From the NCBI GenBank assembly GCA_023249475.1, contig JAHFCO010000001.1, positions 122,727 to 186,726 on the forward strand: a stretch of 64,000 bases of DNA. The letters run 5' to 3'. The notes under the pieces were generated by a model that was not told the DNA's origin, did no database searches, and worked only from the letters and a program-made list of their open reading frames with translations. Positions 1 to 8,119 of this stretch are shown one piece after another (position 1 is the first letter of the stretch; every line of letters begins with the position of its first letter). The translations under genes and the position numbers were made by a program. The stretch is from Bacillota bacterium (GTDB taxonomy: Bacteria; Bacillota_I; Bacilli_A; Erysipelotrichales; Erysipelotrichaceae).

Positions 1-1
1 T

Positions 2-343
2 TATTGCCAGCCTCCCTATTATGGGATCTATAGCATTCAGTTTGTGAAGTCGGATGTAATTCGAGTTTTTGGATATGATGATGATGAAATATCTGTCAAT
101 CGAAACAACTATTTTGAAGTTAAATCGACTTCAAAAGGTGTATTTGAATTAACTAGAGATATTGTTTTACCTGATACTTATGGAATATATGATTTAGCGT
201 TTGTAGCATCAATATTTAACACTAATGATAATCTACTGAAAACTATAAAAATTTCTGATGATCATGAAAAACTTATCTATGGCGATGATCCAGCACAGCA
301 CTTTTGTTTATTAAATACAAAATATGTTGAAACCTATGAATAA
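2..343 (+). CDS. Partial gene of unknown function (5' end outside window)
   Basis: The reading frame is open from the first bases of the window to a TAA at 341-343, so the true start lies upstream; an internal GTG at 44 has no ribosome site before it. The visible 113 residues are acidic and rich in Asn, Tyr and Asp with no motif I recognise and no membrane segment. The DNA is visibly more AT-rich than the genes that follow and uses AT-ending codons, which suggests recent acquisition. It converges on the HAD phosphatase gene. Function unknown. Confidence 0.6.
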   Translation, partial: YCQPPYYGIYSIQFVKSDVIRVFGYDDDEISVNRNNYFEVKSTSKGVFELTRDIVLPDTYGIYDLAFVASIFNTNDNLLKTIKISDDHEKLIYGDDPAQHFCLLNTKYVETYE

Positions 344-404
344 TCGATAAAACGGATTACTATACTCGACGAAGCAAATGCTGCGTTTTTAGTTGAATAA
401 TAAA

Positions 405-428
405 AAAGAAGAGTCAGTTCTCTTCTTT
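405..428. terminator. Bidirectional intrinsic terminator
   Basis: A 9-bp perfect stem (AAAGAAGAG / CTCTTCTTT) with a 6-base loop overlaps the HAD stop codon; on the minus strand it runs into TTTTTT. It separates the convergent genes ending at 343 and 414. Confidence 0.75.
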
Positions 429-980
429 GGGCCACGGATTCAATTGTTCACCGATGACGAAGACCGCTTCGTTGGCGATGCTGGCCATCGGGCTATCCGA
501 AAGCGAATCGGAATAGAAGACCTCGATGACCGCATCGGGGTAAAGTTTACGGAAACGTTTGACTTTCTCTTCGCCGAAGCAGTTCTTGCCGGTATAGACT
601 CCGTTGCGTTTGTCGACACGGGAGGCGATCAGTCGTACCCCCAATTCCCTGCAGATCGGTTCTAGCATGAACTCGGGGGAAGCGGAGACGATGATGTCGT
701 CTTCTTTTTTCGTGGTCGCATAGAACGCTTTGATCTTCGACTGGTTGACTTTCCAAAACCCGTCAAGTCGCTTATCGATGTCGGGGATGAAACGGAAATA
801 GGCATAGAAGACCTGCTTCATCAAGGTCTTGTCGATGAGTTTGAGCTTATACAACACCCCGGCCATCAGTTGGGATGGCCAAAGGAGGGCGATGACCCAG
901 GATTTCGATAGGTTGTAGGCATAGAAATCGATCGAGGAATCCCCGTCATAGATGGTTTTATCGAAGTCGTAGACGTTCAT
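414..980 (-). CDS. HAD-superfamily phosphatase, subfamily IB-like
   Basis: A 188-residue soluble phosphatase of the haloacid dehalogenase superfamily. Residues 5-9 read DFDKT (nucleophile Asp5, acid/base Asp7), followed by a helical cap, the VSAS motif II near residue 100, and SDSLSDSP near residue 160 supplying the metal-binding Asp of motif III. This order matches the HAD-IB group (phosphoserine phosphatase and relatives); the substrate cannot be named. The start at 980 is chosen because DFDKT must be N-terminal and AAAGGGA precedes it; longer readings add a non-conserved extension. The start overlaps the upstream membrane gene by ATGA, so the two are translationally coupled. Confidence 0.85.
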   Translation of the reverse strand: MNVYDFDKTIYDGDSSIDFYAYNLSKSWVIALLWPSQLMAGVLYKLKLIDKTLMKQVFYAYFRFIPDIDKRLDGFWKVNQSKIKAFYATTKKEDDIIVSASPEFMLEPICRELGVRLIASRVDKRNGVYTGKNCFGEEKVKRFRKLYPDAVIEVFYSDSLSDSPMASIANEAVFVIGEQLNPWPKEEN

Positions 981-1444
981 TTGTATTTCCCTTTCGACCA
1001 ATCGGGTGCGTCGGGGTTCTTGGCGAAGGTCTGGTAGCTCGTATAGAGATAATAGAGAATGATGAAATGGATCGCGATCGTCAACAGGACCGGAAGCTGG
1101 GTGAGGATGTTCTGGTACCAATAGACCAAAAACAAGGTGTCGACGAGGAAGAGGATGAAGGCGATCATGAACCACTTCGCACTGGTCTTCGTTTTTACCC
1201 AGGCGAGGGCGTAGATCGCGATCAACCCGACGCCAAGCAAAACGACGAAGAGGACGCTGACGCTGAATCCATACTCGACCATCATCGCATGGGCGACGAC
1301 GGCGAGGAATTGGGGAAGGAAGGCGGAATACGGGGAATCCATCTGGATTCCGAATAAGAGAAGAACGAAGTAGATGCCTGTCAATATCGTCATCAGCAGG
1401 AGGGTCATGCGGCCCATCTGTAGTTTACGGACTACTTTTTCCAT
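977..1444 (-). CDS. Small multi-pass membrane protein
   Basis: 155 residues with about four to five hydrophobic segments (roughly 14-34, 62-84, 90-108, 118-138) and a short charged C-terminal tail; no recognised family. It is first in a two-gene operon with the HAD phosphatase, overlapping it by 4 bp, so the phosphatase may act on a product made or moved at the membrane. A ribosome site AAGGAG precedes the ATG. Function unknown. Confidence 0.75.
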   Translation of the reverse strand: MEKVVRKLQMGRMTLLLMTILTGIYFVLLLFGIQMDSPYSAFLPQFLAVVAHAMMVEYGFSVSVLFVVLLGVGLIAIYALAWVKTKTSAKWFMIAFILFLVDTLFLVYWYQNILTQLPVLLTIAIHFIILYYLYTSYQTFAKNPDAPDWSKGKYK

Positions 1445-1472
1445 CGGTTGTTACTCCTTGAGTGTCGTCATC

Positions 1473-1501
1473 ATTCTATCATGATTCGAGTTTGGACTCA
1501 A
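1473..1501 (-). promoter_or_regulatory. Sigma-A-type promoter of the membrane protein/HAD operon
   Basis: TTGAGT (1496-1501), a 17-bp spacer and TAGAAT (1473-1478) on the minus strand, about 28 bases before the start codon at 1444. Confidence 0.6.
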
Positions 1502-1545
1502 AGCGGGATGTCTTCAAGTTTTACATTAAGGGATAGACGCAAAAG

Positions 1546-1567
1546 AAAAGACGTGTCGCACGTCTTC
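1546..1567 (-). terminator. Intrinsic terminator after the histidine kinase
   Basis: GACGTG / CACGTC stem followed on the minus strand by TTTTCTTTT, just downstream of the kinase stop at 1578. Confidence 0.7.
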
Positions 1568-1577
1568 TCTGGTCATA

Positions 1578-2732
1578 TCATTTGGGGAAGTTGAGGATGA
1601 ATTCGCTGCCTTTGCCGGGTTCGCTTTCGATCGTGATGGTCGCCCCGTGCATTTTCAGGAAAGACTTCGCCATCGCCAACCCCAAACCGAACCCTTCCGT
1701 CTTTTCTTGTCCTTTGACGCGATAGAACGGTTCGAAGATGAGGTCCAGGTTTTCCTTGGCGATCCCGATCCCCGTATCCTTGATGGACACGACGAGTCCG
1801 TTCTTGTCTTGGGAGAGGGTTAGGTCGACGCTTCCGCCTTCGCGGTTGTATTTGACGGCGTTTTCCACGATGTTGTAGAGGGCGCGGTAGACCAACACTT
1901 CGTTGCCCGGGATCTTGTCGACCGACGGGATGTCCCCGTTCAGGTTGACGTGATGGTTCTTGGCATAGAGCGCCAGGTCTTCCATCACATCGGAGAGGAC
2001 CATGTCGAGCGAGACTTGGTCGTCCATGCCTGCGCTTTCGACGCTGATCGAATCCAACAAGGTTTCGATCAAGGCGTTCATCTTCCGAACCGAGTTCTCG
2101 ATGACGCTCAAGGTCTGCTTATAATCATCCACGTTCTTACGTTCTTGGTCGTTGAGGACGTCGATATGCGTCTTGATGACGGCCAAGGGGGTTTTCAATT
2201 CATGGGCGACCGCCGCGTTGAAGCGTTTTTGCGTCGCCGCCGCGTTTTCCAGTTTCGCCAACATCGTGTTGAACGAGTGGGTCAGATCCTGCACTTCGCG
2301 GGTGGAATCGCTCAATACGATGGTGTCCCCGATTTCGGCGTTCGCGAACTTGACTTGTTCGTTGAGGTTGCGGAAAGGTTTCAAGGTCCGTCCGCTGGAG
2401 ACATAGGCCCCCACCCCACCCAACGCCGCGATCAGCAACAAGACCCCGGCGCTCATCCACATCAAGCGGTCGAACGAGGCGTCGATTTGTTCCTGGATGG
2501 CGGTCGCCTGCGCGATCGCCGCATCGTATTGTGCTTTATCGATGGTGGTGTTGGCTTCGATCTCTTCGGAAGTATCCATGAAATTATAGTACTTGGCGGA
2601 CCGTCCGAGTTCCGACGCCATCGAGGGGAAGGTGGCTTTCAGCGACATGAACATCGTGAACCCGCCTAAAACCAACAAGGACAACATCGTCGTGAGTCCG
2701 TTGCGTACACGTACGTCGAGTTTGCGTTTCAT
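1578..2732 (-). CDS. Sensor histidine kinase (two-component system)
   Basis: A 384-residue membrane sensor kinase. Transmembrane helices lie at about 14-34 and 90-111, flanking a 55-residue extracellular sensor region rich in Glu, Asp and Ala; a HAMP-type linker (about 112-165) leads to the H box HELKTP with phospho-acceptor His177. The N box (NIVENAVKYN, about 285), DTGIGI and GFGLGLAM boxes form the ATPase domain. All catalytic boxes are intact. The start overlaps the response-regulator stop by ATGA, and the pair follows a gene for a secreted, membrane-anchored protein that may be its sensing partner or target. The signal is unknown. Confidence 0.93.
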   Translation of the reverse strand: MKRKLDVRVRNGLTTMLSLLVLGGFTMFMSLKATFPSMASELGRSAKYYNFMDTSEEIEANTTIDKAQYDAAIAQATAIQEQIDASFDRLMWMSAGVLLLIAALGGVGAYVSSGRTLKPFRNLNEQVKFANAEIGDTIVLSDSTREVQDLTHSFNTMLAKLENAAATQKRFNAAVAHELKTPLAVIKTHIDVLNDQERKNVDDYKQTLSVIENSVRKMNALIETLLDSISVESAGMDDQVSLDMVLSDVMEDLALYAKNHHVNLNGDIPSVDKIPGNEVLVYRALYNIVENAVKYNREGGSVDLTLSQDKNGLVVSIKDTGIGIAKENLDLIFEPFYRVKGQEKTEGFGLGLAMAKSFLKMHGATITIESEPGKGSEFILNFPK

Positions 2733-3415
2733 GGGTTCCCTCCTTTCGCGTCGAACCGATACCCGGATCCTTTGACGGTCTGGATGACCGTCATGCCTCC
2801 CGTCGCGGACGACAACTTCTTGCGAAGCGAATAGATATGCACCCGCATCACATCGCTGAACGGATCGGCTTCTTCGTTCCAGATGTGTTCAAGCAACTCT
2901 TCGCTGCTGATGATGCGGTCGCTGTTGCGGACAAGATAACTGAAAATGGCATATTCCTTGAGGGTCAACGGGACGTCTTTGTCTTGGTATTGGACCCGGT
3001 GTAAGGCAAGGTCCACCGCGAAGTCCCCTTGTTTGAGGATGGTGGGTTTGGAGTTGAAGTCGCGGCGAAGCAGGGCGCGGATCCGCGCCTTCAGTTCCTG
3101 AAAGTCAAACGGCTTCGTCAAATAATCGTTCGCCCCAAGATCCAAGCCTTGGATGCGATCGTCGATCGAACGGTTCGCGGAAAGGATGATGACGCGAACC
3201 TCGGTGTCTTTCTCACGAAGTTGCTTCAACAGGTTCAAGCCGCTCTCATCGGGCAGGTTGATGTCCAAAACGACCAAATCATACTCGTTGATACCGAAGA
3301 GTTCCGATGCGTCGCGACCGTTATAGGCGCTATCGATCGCATATCCGTCTTTTTTCAAGCCTTTTTCCAAGGCGTCGACCAATTGGACTTCATCTTCAAC
3401 CAATAGAATGCGCAT
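2729..3415 (-). CDS. OmpR/PhoB-family response regulator
   Basis: 228 residues: receiver domain 1-120 with acidic pocket (Glu7, Asp8), phospho-acceptor Asp51 (VVLDINLP) and the switch Lys in LTKPF, then a winged-helix DNA-binding domain (about 130-228). The start at 3415 is preferred over an upstream ATG because AAGGAGA sits 7 bases before it and MRILLVEDE is the usual family N-terminus. It is the cognate partner of the kinase encoded next. A pair of TTAACG direct repeats 11 bp apart upstream of the first operon gene has the geometry of an OmpR-family site, so autoregulation is likely. Confidence 0.95.
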   Translation of the reverse strand: MRILLVEDEVQLVDALEKGLKKDGYAIDSAYNGRDASELFGINEYDLVVLDINLPDESGLNLLKQLREKDTEVRVIILSANRSIDDRIQGLDLGANDYLTKPFDFQELKARIRALLRRDFNSKPTILKQGDFAVDLALHRVQYQDKDVPLTLKEYAIFSYLVRNSDRIISSEELLEHIWNEEADPFSDVMRVHIYSLRKKLSSATGGMTVIQTVKGSGYRFDAKGGNP

Positions 3416-3468
3416 CGTACTCTCCTTTCTGAAAGTCAAACACCAAAGCGGGGCTTTGGTGATGACGA

Positions 3469-4005
3469 CTATTTCTTCTTGTTGCGGAAAGCCAATAAGG
3501 TCAATCCGGCCATGCTAGCGATCATCCCGACCCCTGCGGCGATGCCGTTCGCATTCGCTGCGAACTGCGAACCGTTGGAGGCGAGGTCCGCGGTGATGAA
3601 GTAACGGATTCCGTCATCTTCGATCGCTTCTTCATCGGAGTCGGTGCGTTTGATCCAATCTTCCGGAACGACGCTGCCTTCTTCATCGACGACGACATCG
3701 GGGGCTTCATCGACGGGTTTTTCTTCAACGACAGGCACTTCTTCGGTCGGCTTCTCTTCGACCGGGACTTCTTCGACAGGATCGACCGGGGCGGGATCGA
3801 CGGATTCTTCACCCGGATTTCCAGGTTCGCTTCCTTCGCCTTCGCCGGTACCGATCGAATCGGTCACGCAGGTTTCCACGCCGTCGGAACTGACCGTGCA
3901 GGTAGCGCTGCCTTCGCCTTCCATCGCCAACGCCGGCAGGATCATCAAGAACAGCAAGACGGCGCTAATGAGGGAGAATGTAGAGAAACGTTTGAATTTC
4001 AACAT
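3469..4005 (-). CDS. Secreted, C-terminally anchored acidic surface protein
   Basis: 178 residues. A signal peptide (basic LKFKRF, hydrophobic stretch to about residue 26, LPALA cleavage region) is followed by a region with two cysteines (in TCTVS and TCVTD), a Pro/Glu/Val-rich repeat-like stretch (PVEE and EKPVDE units, about 50-105), an acidic domain, and a C-terminal hydrophobic helix ending in RNKKK. There is no LPxTG, so it is probably held by the helix rather than by sortase. The start at 4005 has AAGGTGATCC before it. It is first in an operon with the response regulator and kinase, and the spacer probably projects the Cys-containing head from the membrane. No known family recognised. 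Confidence 0.75.
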   Translation of the reverse strand: MLKFKRFSTFSLISAVLLFLMILPALAMEGEGSATCTVSSDGVETCVTDSIGTGEGEGSEPGNPGEESVDPAPVDPVEEVPVEEKPTEEVPVVEEKPVDEAPDVVVDEEGSVVPEDWIKRTDSDEEAIEDDGIRYFITADLASNGSQFAANANGIAAGVGMIASMAGLTLLAFRNKKK

Positions 4006-4046
4006 AGGATCACCTTTCTTGGAGGGTTTCCCCTTTAAGTGTCCAT

Positions 4047-4079
4047 AGTATACCAAACCCTTCGTTAAGATAACGTTAA
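4047..4079 (-). promoter_or_regulatory. Promoter with OmpR-type direct-repeat operator
   Basis: On the minus strand, two TTAACG hexamers (at 4074-4079 and 4063-4068) start 11 bp apart and are followed by a TATACT -10 (4047-4052). The expected -35 position holds the poor CGTTAT. A weak -35 under 11-bp-spaced repeats is the usual layout of a promoter activated by an OmpR-family regulator, here probably the one encoded at 2729-3415. It overlaps the htpG stop codon. Confidence 0.55.
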
Positions 4080-5980
4080 TGAAATCGGGAAGCGTCGATC
4101 ATTAGATTGGAGACTTGGATCGAGAATTCAAGCGGGTTATCGATGGGTAATCCTTCGATCAACAAGGCTTGGTTGTAGAGGACTTTCGCATAGTTGTCGA
4201 TCTTCTCGGGATCGTGTCGATGGATTTCCTTGATGGCTTCGAAAAGCGGATGCCCGGCGTTGATCTCCAGAATCCTGCCCGCCTTGAGGTTGGGGTTGGC
4301 ATCGGGCATTTGCGACAACACCTTCTCCATCTCAAAGGATAAACCATCCGCGCTGACTAAGCAAACGGGATGCGTTTTCAGCCTCGTGGAGAGTCGTACG
4401 TCCTGTACGCTGGCGCCCAGTACCTCTTTGATTTTGGTTAGCACGTCTTTGCTTTCTTCGCTCTTCTTCTGGATTTCTTCCTTTTCTTCCGTACTCGCGA
4501 TGTCCAGTTCGCCTTGGTTGATCGACTTGAACGTCTTTTCTTTATAGGTGTGCAGGATCTGTAGGACGAATTCATCCACATCCTCGGTCAGATAAAGGAT
4601 TTCGAAGCCTTTCTCGCGCACCCATTCGCTTTGCGGGACCGCGGCGCATTTCTCGACCGTTTCCCCGGAGACGAAGTAGATTTCCTTTTGGTCTTCTTTC
4701 ATGCGGGCGACATATTCTTCCAGGCTGACCAGCTTGTTGTCATGGCTGGAGACGAAGAGCAACAAGTCTTCCAGCAGTTCACGGTTGGCGCCATAGTTCT
4801 GGTACATCCCATACTTGATCTGTAGTCCGAAGTTCTTCCAGAATTTTTCATACTCTTCACGCTCCGTCTTCAGCATCCCCAACAGTTCGCTCTTGATCTT
4901 CTTTTCAAGACGGCTGGCGATGGCTTTGAGCTGGCGGTCGTGCTGCAACATTTCCCTGGAAATATTCAGGGAAAGGTCCGGCGAGTCGACCAAGCCTTTG
5001 ACGAAACGGAACGCATCCGGGATGAGTTCCTTGGCCTTGTCGAGGATGAACACCCCTCTGGAATAGAGTTGCAAGCCTTTCTCATAGTCGGCGGAATAGA
5101 AGTTGAAGGGCACGTGGCTCGGGATGAACATCATCGCATCGAACGACAGACTGCCTTCCAGGTTGGTGTGGATGACGCGTTGGGGGTCTTGATAGTCTTC
5201 GAATTTATCTTTATAGAACTCGTTATAGTCTTCTTTGGTGATGTCGCTCTTGGAGCGCTTCCACAACGGGATCCTTGAATTCAGTGTTTTCTCGACGAGC
5301 TTCGTCCCGACTTCTTCACTGTCTTCTTTCTTTTCTTCTTCCTCCACATCCATGAGGATCGGATAGCGGATGTAGTCGGAATATTTCTTCACCAACTCCT
5401 GGATCTTGAAGTCGTCCAGGTATTGCGAGTAGTCTTCGTCTTCCGTGTCGTCGTTGAGGGTCAGGATGACGCTGGTTCCGACCGTATCGCGCTGCGCTTC
5501 CTCGATGTCGTATCCTTCTTCCCCTTCGGAGACGAATTTGAACGCGACGTCCGTGTTGGCTTTCCGACTGACGACTTCGACTTTCTTGGCGACCATGAAG
5601 GCCGAATAGAACCCGACACCGAACTGGCCGATGATGTCGACCTCGTCTTTCTTCTGCGCTTGGTCCATCATCTGTTTGAAGTCGAACGATCCGCTCTTGG
5701 CGATCGTTCCGAGATTGTCTTCCATCTCTTCCGATGTCATCCCGACACCGTTGTCGACGATGCTTAAGGTGCGTGCTTCTTTATCGACAAGTATCCGGAT
5801 TGACAACCCGGTACGGTCGACTTCCTTCACTTCGTCGTTGAGCGACATGAAATACAACTTATCCAAGGCGTCGCTCGCATTGGAGATCAGTTCCCGCAAG
5901 AAGATTTCCTTGTGGGTGTAGATTGAATGGATCATCAGATCCAAGAGTCTTCGCGACTCTGCTTTAAAAGGTTTCGACAT
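4076..5980 (-). CDS. htpG: Hsp90 chaperone HtpG
   Basis: 634 residues, the normal length for bacterial Hsp90, a cytosolic ATP-dependent dimeric chaperone. The N-terminal GHKL ATPase domain shows ELISNASDALDK (Mg/ATP-binding Glu and Asn), DNGVGM and GQFGVGFYSAF; a charged linker rich in Glu and Lys (about 215-230) precedes the middle domain with the catalytic-loop Arg region, and the C-terminal dimerisation domain ends without the eukaryotic MEEVD. The gene stands alone with its own strong promoter and a CIRCE element, so it should be induced by heat or protein damage through loss of HrcA repression. Confidence 0.97.
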   Translation of the reverse strand: MSKPFKAESRRLLDLMIHSIYTHKEIFLRELISNASDALDKLYFMSLNDEVKEVDRTGLSIRILVDKEARTLSIVDNGVGMTSEEMEDNLGTIAKSGSFDFKQMMDQAQKKDEVDIIGQFGVGFYSAFMVAKKVEVVSRKANTDVAFKFVSEGEEGYDIEEAQRDTVGTSVILTLNDDTEDEDYSQYLDDFKIQELVKKYSDYIRYPILMDVEEEEKKEDSEEVGTKLVEKTLNSRIPLWKRSKSDITKEDYNEFYKDKFEDYQDPQRVIHTNLEGSLSFDAMMFIPSHVPFNFYSADYEKGLQLYSRGVFILDKAKELIPDAFRFVKGLVDSPDLSLNISREMLQHDRQLKAIASRLEKKIKSELLGMLKTEREEYEKFWKNFGLQIKYGMYQNYGANRELLEDLLLFVSSHDNKLVSLEEYVARMKEDQKEIYFVSGETVEKCAAVPQSEWVREKGFEILYLTEDVDEFVLQILHTYKEKTFKSINQGELDIASTEEKEEIQKKSEESKDVLTKIKEVLGASVQDVRLSTRLKTHPVCLVSADGLSFEMEKVLSQMPDANPNLKAGRILEINAGHPLFEAIKEIHRHDPEKIDNYAKVLYNQALLIEGLPIDNPLEFSIQVSNLMIDASRFH

Positions 5981-5996
5981 GCTTTCCCTCCCTGTT

Positions 5997-6023
5997 TTAG
6001 CACTTGCATTACTAGAGTGCTAA
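5997..6023 (-). promoter_or_regulatory. CIRCE element (HrcA operator)
   Basis: TTAGCACTT-N9-GAGTGCTAA matches the CIRCE consensus (TTAGCACTC-N9-GAGTGCTAA) at 17 of 18 positions. It lies between the -10 and the start codon of htpG, the usual place for repression. Confidence 0.93.
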
Positions 6024-6027
6024 GTAA

Positions 6028-6056
6028 GTTATACCCTTTTTATCGGTCGATTTCAA
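6028..6056 (-). promoter_or_regulatory. Sigma-A promoter of htpG
   Basis: TTGAAA (6051-6056), 17-bp spacer, TATAAC (6028-6033) on the minus strand, directly upstream of the CIRCE element. Confidence 0.8.
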
Positions 6057-6215
6057 GCCGTTTACGTCATTTTTTCGAGTTCTGGGCACTTTCCTGCGAA
6101 TTGATTGATATCTTCGACCGTTTTGTTGAACGTGTTATACTTTGGATATCCGAAGCATTGACATTCATTCATGGATTTCGCTTTCTGTGTTGGTCACTCA
6201 AGAAAGGGGAGTGCG

Positions 6216-6557
6216 ATGAAACATTGGAATAAGCCGATTCATGGCATGCTTTTGTTTCTCGGGAGTTATCTCTCGATCTCGATCGTGTGGGGGTCGGTTT
6301 GGATGTGGATCGAATACCAGTTTCCGAAAGTCTTATCGCATATGCCGCACCCGACAACCGTTTTCGGATACATCGAAAAAGCTCTTTCCGTCATTCCGAT
6401 TCTTTCGATTCCGATCTATCTTATTTCGTTTTACGTTTTTCGCAAATATGGGTTCAAACCGACGCTCTGGATCATGATTCTATACTATCTCCTCCTTCTC
6501 TTCGTCCTAAGCGTTCTCATGTATAGCACGCGTTCGTATTGGGAAAGCAACAGTTGA
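6216..6557 (+). CDS. Small integral membrane protein, unknown function
   Basis: 113 residues with three hydrophobic segments (about 10-30, 55-75, 85-107). The start at 6216 is chosen over an upstream ATG because AAGGGGAG precedes it by 5 bases. It is a single gene facing away from htpG and ending at a shared bidirectional terminator. No family recognised. Confidence 0.65.
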   Translation: MKHWNKPIHGMLLFLGSYLSISIVWGSVWMWIEYQFPKVLSHMPHPTTVFGYIEKALSVIPILSIPIYLISFYVFRKYGFKPTLWIMILYYLLLLFVLSVLMYSTRSYWESNS

Positions 6558-6569
6558 CCCGTTGAAACA

Positions 6570-6591
6570 AAAAGGAGCCGTGGCTCCTTTT
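6570..6591. terminator. Bidirectional intrinsic terminator
   Basis: AAAAGGAGCC / GGCTCCTTTT, a near-perfect palindrome between convergent genes, with A and T tracts usable in both directions. Confidence 0.8.
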
Positions 6592-7576
6592 ACTTGATTC
6601 TTCCTTTGAATTCTCCCTTAAGCTCGGCCCTGCGTCGACGGAAATTCAGGATCGGGGCATCGCCCGGGATCAGGTTTTCACCCATCGTCAGTTCGCTTTT
6701 GATCGGACGTTGCGTCACGACGACCGCACGGTCCTGATGCAGGACACGCCGGTTGGCAAGGTTGGCGAAGAATCCGACCAGATGGCGCATCCCCCAGACC
6801 GGCATGAAGGACTGATAGAAACGCAGATAGATCATCGTGTTCTCTTGGTCGATCGGGGCGAAGATCGCGACGATGCGGACTTGGTCGCTGATCCGGTTCT
6901 GCCAAAGGTTGGGCATCTGGAACTGCAGGCTGAAGTATTTCAGGTAATCCGGCATCTCGTCGGCCTTCATCGGTTTCGTTTCCCCGTCGTCGACCACGTT
7001 GTGGACATAGAAGGTCATGCGTTGTTCATCCCAGGTCACCACCGGTCCGTGGACCAAGGTGCGGTTCCCCCGCCCGATCGAATCGGCATGGACGAAGGGG
7101 AGATGGACGACGTCGAGTTGGTTTTCCACCGCACGGGTGTAATGCACCGGCCAGACTTCCTTGAACTGGCTATAGACGAACTTTTGCGTCAACTCCATGA
7201 AGAAGGGGATGTCGGGTTTCTCGGCCGCCGGATCGCCATACCACAACCAAATCACACCGTACTTCTCGACCACCGTAAATGATTTTACTTTATAACGGTC
7301 GCTGACCGGTGTGTTTTTTCCGTTGGCCGGAATCAATACGACTTTTCCCGATGCGTCATGGACGAACCCATGGAACGGGCAGGCGACCTTGTCTCCCTGC
7401 AATTCACCCTTACACAACGAGGCGCCGCGGTGGCAGCACTTGTCGGCGATGCATGCGATCGATCCATCCTTCTTACGCCACAACACCAGTTTCTCATCGC
7501 ATCGCGTCACGCCGGTCAACTTCCCGACCTTGACTTCATCGGCATCCAGGATGCCATACCATTGATTTTGAATCAT
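6590..7576 (-). CDS. Rieske non-heme iron oxygenase, alpha subunit
   Basis: 328 residues. The N-terminal Rieske [2Fe-2S] domain has Cys47-x-His49 and Cys66-x2-His69. The catalytic domain carries ENQLDVVHLPFVH with bridging Asp155 and iron ligands His158 and His163; a later HQD pair near residue 290 can supply the carboxylate ligand. This is the single-component class related to VanA-type demethylases. Such enzymes use O2 and electrons from a separate reductase, and none is adjacent. An intact O2-dependent enzyme beside the anaerobic ribonucleotide reductase genes suggests tolerance of or use of low oxygen. Substrate unknown. It is a single gene between terminators. Confidence 0.88.
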   Translation of the reverse strand: MIQNQWYGILDADEVKVGKLTGVTRCDEKLVLWRKKDGSIACIADKCCHRGASLCKGELQGDKVACPFHGFVHDASGKVVLIPANGKNTPVSDRYKVKSFTVVEKYGVIWLWYGDPAAEKPDIPFFMELTQKFVYSQFKEVWPVHYTRAVENQLDVVHLPFVHADSIGRGNRTLVHGPVVTWDEQRMTFYVHNVVDDGETKPMKADEMPDYLKYFSLQFQMPNLWQNRISDQVRIVAIFAPIDQENTMIYLRFYQSFMPVWGMRHLVGFFANLANRRVLHQDRAVVVTQRPIKSELTMGENLIPGDAPILNFRRRRAELKGEFKGRIK

Positions 7577-7633
7577 GAACTTTCCCTATTCCCTCTAGAA
7601 TAAGGATAGCACATTCCACCTTTAGGATAGACT

Positions 7634-8119
7634 TTAAATCGCTTCGGAATCGAAAAATTCCTTCAGGTCGACGAGCCGTTGGTTCGTCGACCCTCTGAAC
7701 GCCAGCGAAGGATCGCGACATTCCTGCAGATACGGTCCATCCACAAGCGTATCCGCATAGGTTAGGATTTCGCGGGCGAGCGGAACGGACGCGATGAGTC
7801 CTTCGATCGTGAACCCCGTATAGATCCAGAGGGTCTTCCCCAAGGCATGGAGCCCTTTCACCAGTTTTAACAACGCTTCGGCTTGCATGAAGGGTTCCCC
7901 TCCGGAAATCGTGACCCCCCGCCACGGTTGTTTCGTCACCTCGTCGATGATTTCATCGATCGTCGTCACAACCCCGCCGTCGAACGCATGGGTGGCGGGA
8001 TTATGACATCCGGGACAGGCATGCGGACAACCTTGGAACCACACGACGCTGCGCATCCCGGGACCGTCGACGATACTGTTCAACGTCACGGGCGCCGCGA
8101 CCCTAACGGTGTTTGACAC
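7634..8119 (-). CDS. nrdG: Anaerobic ribonucleotide reductase activating protein
   Basis: A radical-SAM activase of 161 residues that uses a [4Fe-4S] cluster to cleave S-adenosylmethionine and place the glycyl radical on NrdD. Cys31-x3-Cys35-x2-Cys38 binds the cluster (CPHACPGC) and GGEP follows near residue 86. There is no ATG in a sensible place; the GTG at 8119 gives a full-length protein and overlaps the nrdD end by 17 bp, implying translational coupling. A later GTG at 8089 is the alternative. It is second in the nrdDG operon under the cobalamin riboswitch. Confidence 0.92.
   Translation of the reverse strand: MSNTVRVAAPVTLNSIVDGPGMRSVVWFQGCPHACPGCHNPATHAFDGGVVTTIDEIIDEVTKQPWRGVTISGGEPFMQAEALLKLVKGLHALGKTLWIYTGFTIEGLIASVPLAREILTYADTLVDGPYLQECRDPSLAFRGSTNQRLVDLKEFFDSEAI

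Noticed and set aside
3644..4048. Ser/Thr/Gly-rich plus-strand frame opposite the surface protein
   Set aside because: It is the complement of the Pro/Glu/Val repeat region and has no start signals.
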